Below are positions 55,653-64,000 of a stretch of 64,000 nt of DNA, one piece after another. Made by a program: the position numbers and the translations under genes. Position 1 is the first letter of the stretch; every line of letters starts with the position of its first letter. This DNA comes from Symbiodinium natans. Taxonomy: Eukaryota > Sar > Dinophyceae > Suessiales > Symbiodiniaceae. Location of the stretch: contig CAJNDS010002701.1 in assembly GCA_905221605.1 (NCBI GenBank), forward strand, positions 186,001 to 250,000, read 5' to 3'. The notes under the pieces are model-generated. The model saw only the letters and a program-made list of their open reading frames with translations. It searched no databases and was not told the origin of the DNA.

Positions 55653-58145
55653 ATGACTAAAAAACTTATAAAAAACTACATCCAGAACCTCAAAAACATC
55701 AGAGACGCTAAACAGGGCAAAGTGCCAAACCAAACAATGACTAAAATTAACAATGTCATAAACTTATACGAAGACCGCAAAATATCCAAATTCACAACAG
55801 CGGTAAATTTAATAAATGGGATGACCATAGGCAATGCCAAAGCAAAGGAAAAAGGAATAAAGCAATATGAAAAGGCGGTGGCAAAATATGAAGACAAAGC
55901 ACCAATAACCGAAAGGATGAAGGCGACAGTAAAGAAAGCGAGGAAGGGCAAGGAAGTTAAGGAAGTGGTCAGGAAAACCGATAAACAACCTGTGTTCAAA
56001 AGAAAGGCAATTGGCGGTTTATCAACCAAGGCAAAAGACATTTTCAAGGGCAGGAAAAATCACGATGTTAAGTATATGCTGTTTTCTATTCATAATCGTT
56101 CGGGTGCAAAAAAAGCATCATTTGTATTGGATGGTGTAGCGTATTATCCCTTAATTCTTCTTACCCGTGGGAACGCAAGTGTAGTAGGAAGTGCCAATGT
56201 GAAAGCAAACGAATTCATTGAAACATTAGTTAAGAGGAGGATAAGACAATACCACGACACCGAAAAGTTCTTATTTAGAAAACTGATGATTACTATGAAT
56301 TCAAGTAGCGAGTTTAAGGATGCAACAGGACACCTGATAGAATACGCAGACGCCATTAGAATTGAAAGCGTTGAGATTGTTGAAACAGACACGGGCGGAT
56401 ACGACGAGAGAGAAGAACCATTACAACAAGGCAACAGCATAAGCACATATTACAGATACATTCAAACCGAAGTTAATGCCGAAGCGGAGACTATGAAAGA
56501 GGCACTAAACAAGCAAAATTACAGAGAAAACGAATGTTGGATAAATGCTTTATTGGAAAACTTTGAAGGAACTAACCTAACAAGAGAAAAGCGACAACAA
56601 AAGAACACAAAAACGCTGACCCGAGATAAAGTCCTTGAACTGCTGGATATGACGGAAGAAGAATTTATTAATACAGGGGCGACTATAAACCAAATGGATA
56701 CGGTCTTTAAATTCTTCAATATACCAGTTAGATTATACAACTTTACAGGTGCTCTGATTTACGAATATAACCCTGACAACTATGAGAAGGGGCGAATAAA
56801 AATATTCAGAGGACTTGTTAAAAACAATTATATATATTTATTAAATCACGATTTCGAGACATTAAGGCAAATTCAACCGAAGGATAAATACAATGCATTT
56901 ACAACAAGCAAGTTTTACATCACCGATAAGACCGAACCCGTTGAATACAAAATGTTTGATAATGTAGATGAACTGCTGGAAATGACAGATAAAGAAGAAT
57001 ACGCCCTGATACATTCGGATAATGATTTGGTTAAGGTCTTCCATCAACTGAACGAAGCAGGATACAAACCGCATATTAACTACCAAGCAGGGCGGATTAC
57101 GAATATCTTATGTAAGTTTTATTACAAAAAGTTGAAGAAATACATTAAATACAACATTGTCTCACAGTGTTTATCACAAGAACGAGTTGATGAAGATGTA
57201 ATAACTGATAATGAAGAAGTGTACAACAAAATCACTACAACTATGTTTAACTTACAAAAGGAGTTGTTTAAGGAAAATCATTTATCCTATTATAACGAGG
57301 TAGATATACAAATCCTTAAAGAGTGTAAAACCATAGTTCCATCTGGCAAGTTTTGCAAAGATACGCCGATGAAGAAGATAAAAGAAATAGATATTAACAA
57401 AGCATTTACACACGCGGGAGGGAGTATAAAATACATCCCGAAATTCACACAGTTTGACATATTTAGACCCTTTGGCGAAGATTGTAGCACAGACCAGTTT
57501 AACAACCTGACATTATACATTGTAGAGGTGTATGAAGGGAACATCTTTTTCAACAAGAAGTATTGCTTAGTTTATGGCAAGTTTTTGAAGAAACTGCTGA
57601 AACACAATGTTAAACTGAAAATATTATGGTATAAGCAGCCGAGCAATATTTACAAGGTGGATTACAAAAAGTTGATAGATGAATTGTATGCAACAAAAAT
57701 AACAGACGACGAAGACTTCAACAAGCAGACGCAAAAGAAACTGTGGAACATCAGCGCCGGAATGTTGGAGAAATCCCATAACACAAGTCAGCGAAGTAGC
57801 ACTTTTACTTCATTGAAGGAGGCGTGTTATTATCAAAGCATTTACGGTGGAAAGGTCTATACAATAAGCGAGTGTCAGACAGAACTTAACGAAGTGGATG
57901 AAGACGAGTTTGAAACAAAGGAGACGGAAGGAACTAAATATTATGTGTTAAGTGTGTCAGAGAAGAAGACTTCAATAAAAGGTTTTATGTATATCAAGGA
58001 GTTGTTATTGCAATATCATAATTTCAAGATGTATGAAGCATACAAGACATTCTCCGATAACAACATTAAGGTGTATAGTGTTAAAACAGATTGCTTGACG
58101 ATACACGAAGACGATGTGGATAAGGTGTATGGATACAATTTTTGA
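55653..58145 (+). CDS. Family B-like (protein-primed type) DNA polymerase with OTU-like N-terminal part; frame ends early
   Basis: This 830-residue protein is the element's replicative polymerase. Residues 1-130 are basic and might serve as a terminal-protein or DNA-binding region. Residues 290-400 resemble the OTU-like cysteine-protease part described in some Polinton and bidnavirus polymerases, with Cys295 in NECWINAL and His399 in YLLNHD as possible catalytic residues. Motif A is EIDINKAFTHA (578-588). A motif-B-like NISAGMLEKSHN lies at 699-710. Motif C is VYSVKTDCLTI (807-817), with KTD in place of DTD. The frame stops at 58145 in a run of five T. One more T would join it directly to the helicase frame, so the intact gene probably encodes a polymerase-helicase fusion. 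Confidence 0.8.
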   Translation: MTKKLIKNYIQNLKNIRDAKQGKVPNQTMTKINNVINLYEDRKISKFTTAVNLINGMTIGNAKAKEKGIKQYEKAVAKYEDKAPITERMKATVKKARKGKEVKEVVRKTDKQPVFKRKAIGGLSTKAKDIFKGRKNHDVKYMLFSIHNRSGAKKASFVLDGVAYYPLILLTRGNASVVGSANVKANEFIETLVKRRIRQYHDTEKFLFRKLMITMNSSSEFKDATGHLIEYADAIRIESVEIVETDTGGYDEREEPLQQGNSISTYYRYIQTEVNAEAETMKEALNKQNYRENECWINALLENFEGTNLTREKRQQKNTKTLTRDKVLELLDMTEEEFINTGATINQMDTVFKFFNIPVRLYNFTGALIYEYNPDNYEKGRIKIFRGLVKNNYIYLLNHDFETLRQIQPKDKYNAFTTSKFYITDKTEPVEYKMFDNVDELLEMTDKEEYALIHSDNDLVKVFHQLNEAGYKPHINYQAGRITNILCKFYYKKLKKYIKYNIVSQCLSQERVDEDVITDNEEVYNKITTTMFNLQKELFKENHLSYYNEVDIQILKECKTIVPSGKFCKDTPMKKIKEIDINKAFTHAGGSIKYIPKFTQFDIFRPFGEDCSTDQFNNLTLYIVEVYEGNIFFNKKYCLVYGKFLKKLLKHNVKLKILWYKQPSNIYKVDYKKLIDELYATKITDDEDFNKQTQKKLWNISAGMLEKSHNTSQRSSTFTSLKEACYYQSIYGGKVYTISECQTELNEVDEDEFETKETEGTKYYVLSVSEKKTSIKGFMYIKELLLQYHNFKMYEAYKTFSDNNIKVYSVKTDCLTIHEDDVDKVYGYNF

Positions 58146-59650
58146 GAGAAGGACTGCTTAAATTTGGAACTGACATCGGGACTTGGAGACTGGAAGAGAA
58201 GAAAACAATTACACTGCCTACGCAGTTATACACATACAAGTTTAACGAAGTGCCGGAAATCCCGAAAATCAGTAATGTCAAAGTTGAAGTTGAGGGCGAA
58301 TGGGATACTAAAGCAATCTGCGAGAAAATTATGTTGAGAAACCCCGTGATAGTTCGTGGCAAGTTCCCGGGCACGGGCAAGAGTTATATAGGCGAGTATT
58401 TCCAAAAAATTTGTAAGAATGTTTTGTTTGTAGTGCCAACCAATAGACTTTTACAAGAAAAGGAAGTAGAGGCGACAACATATAGCAAGTTTTTCAGCAT
58501 CGCGATTCATGAAGATGTCGGGGAGAGGTTGCCAGCTTTTGATTATTCCCCTTTTAATGTGGTGGTGTTTGACGAAGTTTATATGTCTAACTTATATGTA
58601 TTGGATAAGGTCAGACGGTTCATTCAAGAAAATCCTGATATTATCGTTATTGGGACTGGCGATGTAAAACAATTGCAGGGAGTGGAAGTTATGACCAACT
58701 GCCAGAACCCAGCAGTTTATATCGACAACTGCATAGATATAGTATTTAAATACAATATATTCTTACAAGTGTGTAAGAGAGTAGGAGCGAAGGACAGCGA
58801 AGAAGGAGACAGAAACAGGGAAATCATTAATAATATGTATAACGACTTTTGGGAAAGCAAGTTGCCTATTCAAGACATCATACCGAAATATTTTGAAACG
58901 ACTGACGACATAATGGCATCGGAGCATAACATCGCCTACACTAACATAAGATGCCGCAATGTAGCGAACGAGATTAGAAACAGGTTAAACAAGAAAGATA
59001 AATACGAAGTGGGCGAAATACTCATTGCAAGAAAATGGATTAAACAACCAAGGGTAAACGTAAATCTGCGGTATAGGATTACGAGCATAGAGCACGACGA
59101 ACTCGGAGCGCAAATAACATTACAGAACATAGCGAATGATGAAGATGAGTTTATGCTGTTTGAAGCGGTCGTTGATAATAACGTTATATATTCATACTGC
59201 GCCACCTGTCATTCAAGTCAGGGAGCGAGTGTAAAGGGGAGTATAACTATACACGAATACAACTTACCAATAGCAAGCAGGGAGTGGGTTTGGACCTCAA
59301 TCACACGCTGTGTTGATTTTAGAAAAGTCAGGTCTTATTCCAATCCAAGTTTTGATAAACAAATGGATAAAAACATGATAATGAGATACTTTAAAAACAA
59401 GGTGGAGAATTACAAGCTACAAGACAGGAAAGCAGGGAGAGAAATAAACGATGAGGAATACATAACCCCCGAATGGTGTTTGAAAATGTTTAAGAGCAGG
59501 TGCGAGAAATGTAATACAGCATTCAATTTTGAAACTAAACAAGGCCAATTATGTAGCAACTTTACAGCACAGCGTCTATGTAATGATTACGGGCATCGTT
59601 TAGACAATTGCTGTGCTTATTGCGTTTACTGTAATGTATCGGTCCATTAA
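58139..59650 (+). CDS. Superfamily 1 helicase, probably the C-terminal half of a polymerase-helicase protein
   Basis: The open frame of about 500 residues has no good ATG at its start and overlaps the end of the polymerase frame, shifted by one base. Walker A GKFPGTGKS is at about residues 73-81 of the frame, Walker B VVVFDEVYM at 140-148, and motif III GTGDVKQLQ at 171-179. Near the end, CATCHSSQGASVKGSITIHE and WVWTSITRC match motifs V and VI of UvrD/Pif1-type helicases. The last 60 residues form a zinc finger with paired cysteines (CEKC...CCAYCVYC). It would unwind DNA ahead of the polymerase. Related polymerase plus SF1-helicase genes occur in large DNA viruses and virophages. Without a joining frameshift this half would not be made. 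Confidence 0.8.
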   Translation, partial: FLREGLLKFGTDIGTWRLEEKKTITLPTQLYTYKFNEVPEIPKISNVKVEVEGEWDTKAICEKIMLRNPVIVRGKFPGTGKSYIGEYFQKICKNVLFVVPTNRLLQEKEVEATTYSKFFSIAIHEDVGERLPAFDYSPFNVVVFDEVYMSNLYVLDKVRRFIQENPDIIVIGTGDVKQLQGVEVMTNCQNPAVYIDNCIDIVFKYNIFLQVCKRVGAKDSEEGDRNREIINNMYNDFWESKLPIQDIIPKYFETTDDIMASEHNIAYTNIRCRNVANEIRNRLNKKDKYEVGEILIARKWIKQPRVNVNLRYRITSIEHDELGAQITLQNIANDEDEFMLFEAVVDNNVIYSYCATCHSSQGASVKGSITIHEYNLPIASREWVWTSITRCVDFRKVRSYSNPSFDKQMDKNMIMRYFKNKVENYKLQDRKAGREINDEEYITPEWCLKMFKSRCEKCNTAFNFETKQGQLCSNFTAQRLCNDYGHRLDNCCAYCVYCNVSVH

Positions 59651-59674
59651 ATAAAAAAATATATTGTTATTTAT

Positions 59675-60631
59675 ATGAGTTCCGCACAACAAAGCGCTAG
59701 GGTCGCAGACCCTACAAATAAACAAAAAATCATTAATGATATTTATTACGACCGCTCGGGCTTTGGGAGTAGGGCGACTACGCTGAAAGATGCCCGAGAA
59801 AAAGATAAAAGTATTACGAAAGAGGATGTTGAGGAGTTCTTTAGGAAGAATGTTGAAGAAAAGCGCAAACCGCGTGGCGAGAATAGTTTTGTAGCACCTC
59901 ACGCACATTTTGAATATCAGGTGGATTTGTTTTTTATCAGCACTAAAGACTTAGAAAATCAAAAGTTTAGAATAGGATTAGTTTTAATTGATATTTTTAG
60001 TAAATATGCTACAGTTATACCTATTAAGAGCAAAGAACCACCAGATATGTTGGCAGGAATAATGGAAGGACTACAAAAAATGGGCGATAAACCCAAGATG
60101 TTTTACAGTGATGAAGAAGGGAGTTTGTATAGTAAAACGGTTGTAGAATATTTAGAAGGTGAGAAAATTGAGATACATAGAACACGAGGTCATCCAGCGT
60201 TTGCGGAGCGTTTTATAAGAACATATAAAGATATGCTGTTTAAGCGGGTTGAAGCAGATGAAAAAAAGGGTAAGGAAAATATCCAGTGGATAGATTATAA
60301 TTTGGAGATATTATTAACATACAATAATAAAATGGTTTCGTCTGCGACTAAAATGACCCCATTAGAAGCAAGGAAGAAGAAAAATGAATTTGAAGTTAAA
60401 TTAAATATATCTTTACAGGCAAAACGCCATAGAACATACCCCGAGGTAGAGGTGGGCGATAGGGTTAAAATAATGCGTAAGAAAGGGATTAGTGAAAAAG
60501 AACGCACCAGTCATTGGGTTAAAACCCCCCAAACAGTGAAGCGAATAGATAAAAAGTTAGGTCAAAACTATTATTATTTGGAGAATGACGATAAACGAGG
60601 TTATTTGCGCCACGAATTATTGAAGGTGTGA
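59675..60631 (+). CDS. Retrovirus-type (rve) DDE integrase
   Basis: This intact 318-residue protein has a helical N-terminal domain and then the catalytic core, with YQVDLFF (Asp84), MFYSDEEGS (Asp146) and HPAFAERF (Glu178). The spacing D-61-D-31-E fits retroviral and Polinton integrases. Residues 255-318 form an SH3-like or chromo-like C-terminal domain (VEVGDRVKI...). It would cut the AG...CT ends of the element and join them to a staggered target cut, which fits the 5-bp flanking duplication. The start ATG at 59675 lies 24 bases after the helicase stop. The gene is the last recognisable viral gene before the host-like cargo. Confidence 0.92.
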   Translation: MSSAQQSARVADPTNKQKIINDIYYDRSGFGSRATTLKDAREKDKSITKEDVEEFFRKNVEEKRKPRGENSFVAPHAHFEYQVDLFFISTKDLENQKFRIGLVLIDIFSKYATVIPIKSKEPPDMLAGIMEGLQKMGDKPKMFYSDEEGSLYSKTVVEYLEGEKIEIHRTRGHPAFAERFIRTYKDMLFKRVEADEKKGKENIQWIDYNLEILLTYNNKMVSSATKMTPLEARKKKNEFEVKLNISLQAKRHRTYPEVEVGDRVKIMRKKGISEKERTSHWVKTPQTVKRIDKKLGQNYYYLENDDKRGYLRHELLKV

Positions 60632-60714
60632 AAAACGATAAATATAATATATTTGTATATTATATGCATTGTATGTTTGAGCCGAAATGTCTTTCTTATC
60701 TCCTCTCATCTTTC
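60632..60714. other. AT-rich spacer after the integrase
   Basis: This is an AT-rich stretch with ATATAATATATTTGTATATT, after which base composition changes to host-like. It may hold the 3' end signal of the integrase transcript. Confidence 0.35.
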
Positions 60715-61028
60715 TCCTAAACTGAAAACCCTAACCCGAAACTAAAAACCCTAACACGCACACTTCTGATGCCATCGCAATGCTTTGACTGTTAAACAGT
60801 CGTGTTCCTCCTTGTTCGCTCCCAGTTCTGGGATGGTTGTTCTAACCCGAAACTAAAAACCCTAAACTAAAACCTAAACTAAAAACCCTATCCCTAAACT
60901 AAAACCTAAACTAGAAACCCTATCCCTAAACTAAAACCTAAAAAAACCCTAACCCTAAACTAAAGCTCAAACTAAAAACCCTGACCCTAAAGTAAAACCT
61001 AAAACCCTAAACTAAAACCCTAAACCCA
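60715..61028 (-). repeat. Degenerate telomere-like tract inside the element (CCCTAAA / CTAAACTAAAAC variants)
   Basis: Words such as AAACCCTAACCC, ACTAAAAACCCTA and CCCTAAACTAAAACCTAAA repeat irregularly, interrupted near 60760-60840 by unique sequence. The composition resembles the host's telomere-like arrays, but the CTAAAAC variant is not seen elsewhere in the window. It marks the left edge of host-like DNA within the element. Confidence 0.75.
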
Positions 61029-61390
61029 GCGGGACCACTTGCGTTGAACTCGCCGTTGTCGTTGTCTTCCTCGCCTGTCGCGCGCACGGTGGCAGGTTTA
61101 AGTCGGCCAGTTTACAGGTCTACATGTGTGCACAGAATCACTTCGAACCACGTTTTTGGCTCCTCTCGTGAGGGATCTCTAAATGCCTGTACAACTGCTG
61201 TTTGGAAGTTGTTGAGTGGGATATCGTCTTACGCCTTCCCGACTGTGCTTTGTAGCCAGATGACTGAAATTTGTGTGTTCAGAATGTAGCCGCTGTGCCT
61301 GCAAGTACTCTCGCAGAAACTACAACTTGTGGTCGGCTTGACTGCGATATCCACACGATCTAGCCTATGCTCACAAAATTCTGAGCCAAA

Positions 61391-62300
61391 TCAAACGGAG
61401 GCGGACTTCTGTGTATGTGGAAGCCCCATTTTCGCACATATTTTCGCTATAACGCATCTACCGACTTCATCGAGAGGGCCCAGAACTTCCACTTCGATGC
61501 CAGACCACGCCTGGCCATGCGTCTGATCCGAAAGCTGCTGCCACACCTTGGTGGCCGCCTTGTTGACGTCATCACCAGGGTCTTTGCAGTCCTGTATGGT
61601 GTCGAACAGGAACTGGGACCACTCTCCGGCAGAGGGGCTCGAGAGGGCTTGAAGCACTCCCGTGGTGCAGTTGAACTTACCCTTGCATCGTTGTTCGTTA
61701 AACACAAGCTGTCCAACACGTTCACAAAGACACCGCGGGCTGTCATCAGGCCCTTGGCGCGTAGAACATCACGTCGCAGGCTTTCAATGACCTCTTTGGC
61801 ATAAATGTCGCTCTTTTCACGCTCCTTGTCGACACGAGCTTGGCTCTGCTCACGCTCCTTCAACAAAGCTGTCAGAGCTGCAAGGCGAAGGTCCTTGTTA
61901 TCTATCTCACTGATAATGGCGAGGAAATTCTCCGTACCCCGGCGCTGACGGGGAATCGAGCAGGCAACGCAGGCTGTTGCTGCCATAGCTGTCTGGTGGT
62001 AAGCAGCGTCAGAGCTTGGCAGCGTCTCATTGGGCAAAACGCGGTCTTGATGTAAACAGGGACTGCGGACGTTCACGGCAAGTGCATTCATCCAGCCAGC
62101 AAAGCTAGGCGAGCTCAAAACCAATCTCTGGGTTGCAGGCCAAGAAACACGCAGGGCGCACCATTTGGGTCTGGCCACTTCCAATGGCGATGAGGCCAAC
62201 GACATACTTGAAGTCTTCGAGTTTTTTGAATGTGTTCTTTGTTTTGTGGAGTTGGTTGCTATGGCTTTTTGTCAAAGGAAATTCGGGATTTAGCTAGTGG
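61391..62300 (-). pseudogene. Broken host-like gene carried inside the element, function unknown
   Basis: Base composition here is host-like, unlike the viral genes on the left. Three adjacent minus-strand frames read as successive parts of one protein. The first, from about 62297 with no ATG, holds KLEDFKYVVGLIAIGSGQTQ and stops at a TAG near 62110. The second continues with a charged coiled coil (ISEIDNKDLRLAALTALLKE, KEREKSDIYAKEVIESLRRD). The third holds NEQRCKGKFNCTTGVLQALS and ends QKSASV at 61391. The switch from second to third frame is near 61700-61735. I do not recognise the protein. No family assignment is claimed. Position between integrase and right repeat suggests captured cargo that has decayed. 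Confidence 0.55.
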
Positions 62301-62406
62301 TCAGGATTTAGGATTGAATTTCGATTGCGACGTGGCTTTGGGGAATGCTTAGTATCTTAGGTAAGATTCTTGGTGTAGGCGCGGGGTTTGTCCATAAGGG
62401 TCGCTG

Positions 62407-62825
62407 ACCCCACACCTCATGTTAGGATATTGGGTATTTTATGGTTGAGGGTAGGATTTGTTTAGGTGCTTTGGGTTTTGGATTGTGTTTTGGATTGTTG
62501 TATTGGGTTTGGTAGGTTGCTTTGTTTTCGGGATTGTTGCATTGGTTTTGGGAGGTGCTTTGTGTTTTGTGGGATTTAAGGGTTGAAGTGTTAGGCGGTT
62601 TGAGAAATGAGGTGAAAGTGTAGGGGGGAGTATGGAATGTGAGGTGTGGGGTTAGCTGGTGCTTTCGGTTTTTGTGGGTCAGGATTGTGGTAAGGTGGTG
62701 GATGTAGGTAGTGCTTTTGGTTTGGGTTGTATCAGGAAGGTCGGTTTATTAGGTGGTTAGAGAATTGGGGTCAAAGCATAGGGGGGAGTATGGAATGTGA
62801 GGTGTGGGGTTAGCCTATGCTTGCT
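62407..62825 (-). repeat. Right terminal inverted repeat of the Polinton-like element (419 bp)
   Basis: This is the partner of 46329-46747 and has the same length. The top strand is rich in G and T. It contains the same two internal modules in reverse orientation and ends GCTTGCT at 62825. Near identity of the two ends points to a recent insertion, or to repair that keeps the ends alike. Confidence 0.93.
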
Positions 62826-62830
62826 GGAGG
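62826..62830. repeat. Right copy of the probable target-site duplication (GGAGG)
   Basis: GGAGG directly follows the right terminal repeat and matches 46324-46328. The following sequence is GGGA-rich and then GA-rich, so the empty site was probably a G-run passing into a GA microsatellite. Confidence 0.6.
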
Positions 62831-63540
62831 GAGGGGGGGGCGAAGGCAGGAGAAAGAGAGACAGAGAAAGAGACGAAGAATGAAAGAGAAAAAGAGACAA
62901 AGGTGAACGAAGAAGAGAAAGGTGAACGAACAAGAGAAAGTGAGAAGATAGAGAGGGAGAGAGATTAAAAAAAAAGAAAAAACAAAGAAGAGAGAGAGCG
63001 AGAGAGAGAGAGAGACAGACAGAGGAAGACTAACAGCAACAGAAAGAAAAGAAAAAAGAGAGAGGTGAAGGAGAAACAAAGAGAGGAAAAGAAACAGAGA
63101 AAGACCAACAGCAAGAGAAAGAGAAAGAGAAAGAGAAAGAGAAAGAGAAGGAGAGAGAGAGAGAGACAGACAAAGAGAAGTAGAAGGAAAAAGATATTGA
63201 AGAGACAGAGAATAAAGAGAAAGAGAAACAAAAAAGATAAAGAGAAAGAGAAAATGAAAACAAGGAAGCAGAGGAGAATAAAGATAAAGAGAGACAAAAA
63301 GATAAAGAGAAAGAGGAAATAAAAACAAGGAAGCGCAGGGAAGTAAGAGGAGAAAGATAAAGACAGAGAAAAAGAAAAACAGGCAAGTAGAGAGAGGAAG
63401 AAACAAAGACAGAAAAAAACACGCGAGAGAGCGAGAGAGAGAGAGAGAGGAGAGCGAAAAAGACAAAGGACAAAGAAAAATGGAAAGAGAGCGAGAGGAG
63501 AGAGACAAAGACAAAGGACAAAGAAAACGGAAAGAGAAGA
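62831..63540 (+). repeat. Long GA/GAAA-rich purine tract
   Basis: About 700 bases, almost all purine on the top strand, with AGAGAAAG and AGACAAAG words. The Ser/Leu/Phe-rich frames on the other strand are an artefact of this. Confidence 0.9.
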
Positions 63541-63602
63541 CAGTGCCAAGGTTCAAGGTTTCGTGCTTTGGGGGGCGGGGGCCGGCCCGTGCCGCTAGGC
63601 CT

Positions 63603-63658
63603 GAAATTTAGGGTTTAGGGTTTAGGGTTTAGGGTTTAGGGTTTAGGGTTTAGGGTTG
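63603..63658 (+). repeat. Telomere-like array (TTTAGGG)
   Basis: Seven to eight exact units in host DNA right of the element. Confidence 0.85.
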
Positions 63659-64000
63659 AAGCATTTTGCAAAGCTTGAGCGCAGCTGCAGCTTGCCTTGC
63701 CTCCCGCCAGCCCGGAAGGCCTGGACCCTAAACTCCCAACGCCGACCCTTGCAAAAGGCATTCGCTTCCAATCTCGCTACGGTTCACCCAAAAGCCCCTA
63801 AACTGGCGCATCTGAGGATTTAAGATTCAACTTCAGGGTTTGGGGCTGGCGGGCTTCCAGGCTTCCTTCGATCCGTTAAGTTTTGAGTCCGTCCTCCCCG
63901 GCGTTGGCACATTGGACCGGGACTCACTCGCCTGCCCGGGGCCGCACTGGAGCATCGGCTCATAGGACCACGAGCCCAGGGATCACCACAAACCGAGAAG
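63659..64000. other. Host DNA at the right edge
   Basis: No coding signal or repeat of note after the last telomere-like array. Confidence 0.5.

Larger units (their letters stand above)
46329..62825. mobile_element. Polinton/Maverick-like (polinton-like virus) element, complete with both ends
   Basis: A 16.5-kb AT-rich block sits abruptly inside host DNA of roughly even composition. It is bounded by 419-bp terminal inverted repeats that begin AGCAAGC and end GCTTGCT, and GGAGG lies immediately outside each end. The gene set is that of Polintons and polinton-like viruses: retrovirus-type integrase, family B-like polymerase, A32-type packaging ATPase, double-jelly-roll capsid protein and penton-like protein. 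It also carries an S74 fibre-like protein, a GIY-YIG nuclease and an SF1 helicase. I find no adenovirus-type maturation protease. Three core genes are interrupted by frameshifts, so this copy may be unable to make particles. The class assignment is firm; the exact virus lineage would need trees of the capsid and polymerase. Confidence 0.93.

Noticed and set aside
62810-63556. Three overlapping minus-strand frames of 160-250 residues rich in Ser, Leu and Phe, and a Lys/Arg/Glu-rich plus-strand frame
   Set aside because: They come from a 700-base GA-rich purine tract, which lacks stops in several frames by composition alone.
1-64000. tRNA, rRNA or CRISPR loci
   Set aside because: I saw no cloverleaf with conserved tRNA boxes, no rRNA core sequences and no regularly spaced direct repeats with unique spacers. 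The telomere-like arrays are tandem and not spaced.

Overview
The window is nuclear DNA of a eukaryotic protist, most likely a dinoflagellate. The host part has about even base composition and is dominated by intron-like and intergenic DNA. Degenerate telomere-like repeats (TTTAGGG and variants) are scattered throughout. Host genes are made of small exons with both GT-AG and GC-AG introns, next to an intronless gene for a large membrane protein. GC donors and same-strand gene order are familiar in dinoflagellates, so the lineage is an inference and not something the sequence proves.

Layout. From 1 to about 26 kb there are telomere-like arrays, microsatellites, short hairpin (MITE-like) repeats and isolated minus-strand exon candidates. 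From 26.8 to 35.2 kb I can assemble a minus-strand gene of at least 15 small phase-compatible exons. It encodes a WWE domain followed by an ADP-ribosyltransferase-like (PARP-type) domain. From 36.1 to 38.2 kb, on the same strand, lies an intronless gene for a protein with about nine membrane segments. From 38.2 to 46.3 kb I see simple repeats, G/C runs and a degenerate inverted-repeat module, but no supported gene.

The main discovery is at 46329-62825: a complete AT-rich Polinton/Maverick-like (polinton-like virus) element of about 16.5 kb. It has 419-bp terminal inverted repeats starting AGCAAGC, and a GGAGG direct repeat flanks it as a likely target duplication. Its genes are small zinc-binding or coiled-coil proteins, an A32-type packaging ATPase, a fibre-like protein with a C-terminal S74 chaperone/protease domain, a GIY-YIG nuclease, a double-jelly-roll major capsid protein, a penton-like protein, a family B-like DNA polymerase followed by an SF1 helicase, and a retrovirus-type integrase. 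Together these would replicate the element, build and fill a capsid, and insert the DNA.

The capsid, penton and polymerase-helicase reading frames are each interrupted, although the terminal repeats are nearly identical. The copy is therefore either a young insertion that is already defective or one affected by sequence errors. Between the integrase and the right repeat lies about 1.7 kb of host-like DNA, with a telomere-like tract and a broken gene, which looks like captured cargo.

A second pattern concerns the introns. In the assembled gene and at many exon-like islands, TTTAGGG words lie just after 5' splice sites and CCCTAAA words just before 3' splice sites. The two ends of an intron are thus complementary to each other.
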